The notes under the pieces were generated by a model. It worked only from the letters and a program-made list of their open reading frames with translations, was not told where the DNA came from and did not search any database. The position numbers and the translations under genes are program-made. Source: Flexivirga meconopsidis (GTDB lineage: Bacteria; Actinomycetota; Actinomycetes; Actinomycetales; Dermatophilaceae). From it: a stretch of 64,000 nt of DNA. Below, in pieces: positions 63,848-64,000 of the stretch (its first letter is position 1; each line of letters starts with the position of its first letter). The stretch spans positions 523,597 to 587,596 of the forward strand of contig NZ_JAOBQJ010000005.1 of NCBI RefSeq assembly GCF_026162425.1, given 5' to 3'.

Positions 63848-64000
63848 GGTGGCGATAGTAGTTCTCCCCCACGCCGGTTATACGGCAGAGTTTGCACAGT
63901 CTCAGGGCTACCCCCGGGGATAGCACCGCGGGGATGGTCAGGCCATGAAATATGACATAGCTTGCGGCGTATCAGTTCGAGCATGAGAGGTGGTTGGGCA
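63848..64000. promoter_or_regulatory. Upstream region of the two-component operon and right window edge
   Basis: On the minus strand TATAAC (63882-63877) is a good -10 for the response-regulator gene, with a leader of about 22 bases; no clear -35 was found. From about 63940 the sequence is unusually AT-rich for this genome (ATGAAATATGACATAG). ATG 63984 may begin a rightward gene (first codons M-R-G-G-W-A) but only 17 bases are visible, so it is not called. Confidence 0.35.

Noticed and set aside
63984..64000. Start of a rightward gene at the right edge
   Set aside because: Only six codons are visible, without a clear ribosome-binding site.

Overview
The window is chromosomal DNA from a high-GC (about 70 % by eye) actinomycete. 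Mycothione reductase, a WhiB2/WhmD-type protein, F420 biosynthesis genes, a DUF3499 gene and a DUF222/HNH gene all point there. Gene order matches the Mycobacterium tuberculosis Rv3256c-Rv3277 neighbourhood in two blocks: SIS-manB-DUF3499-metallopeptidase-whiB2-fbiA-fbiB, and TIGR03089-LCP-fadE25-like-purE-purK-GtrA. A member of Micrococcales, perhaps Dermacoccaceae or Intrasporangiaceae, is a guess. No rRNA, tRNA, CRISPR, phage or transposase was found.

Layout. 1-3.8 kb: biotin operon bioB(partial)-A-F-D, each junction overlapping. 3.7-12.6 kb: HNH endonuclease, DUF808 membrane protein, mycothione reductase, MFS transporter, a putative HTH regulator with an unknown partner gene, and kynureninase plus tryptophan dioxygenase. 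12.7-24.4 kb: the conserved envelope/F420 block (SIS sugar isomerase-like protein, Trm112-like protein, phosphomannomutase, DUF3499, degenerate metallopeptidase, SDR, DUF5719, giant membrane glycosyltransferase, WhiB, FbiA, ligase-only FbiB). 24.4-28.1 kb: two tandem ATP-grasp ligases of the D-aspartate-ligase type and a DegT aminotransferase. 28.2-29.9 kb: an AlkA-like DNA glycosylase and an unknown gene.

29.9-50.3 kb is the most unusual part. It holds an apparently complete pseudaminic acid pathway: PseB, PseC, PseH, PseG, PseI, and a PseF-like cytidylyltransferase fused to a degenerate aldo-keto reductase domain. Interleaved with it are a polysialyltransferase-like protein, two GT2 proteins, an acyl-carrier-protein/AMP-ligase/SDR cassette, three copies of an unrecognised 'YGH-QHxW' protein family, and three methyltransferase-like proteins with C-terminal coiled coils and basic tails. 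Together with the Wzm/Wzt ABC exporter, an ExoA-like GT2, an LCP ligase and UDP-glucose dehydrogenase at 52.4-59.2 kb, this looks like a locus for making, exporting and wall-anchoring a pseudaminate-containing surface polymer. It sits where mycobacteria carry wbbL/rmlD.

59.3-59.8 kb is a non-coding repeat island: six copies of a 16-bp hairpin word, two long inverted repeats and a 4 x 51-bp tandem array. 59.9-63.8 kb: purE-purK, a GtrA protein and an OmpR-type two-component pair. Throughout the window the degenerate 7-mer GTATGNC / GNCATAC recurs about 80 times on both strands and in all reading frames, forcing otherwise rare codons. It looks like a genome-wide functional DNA word.
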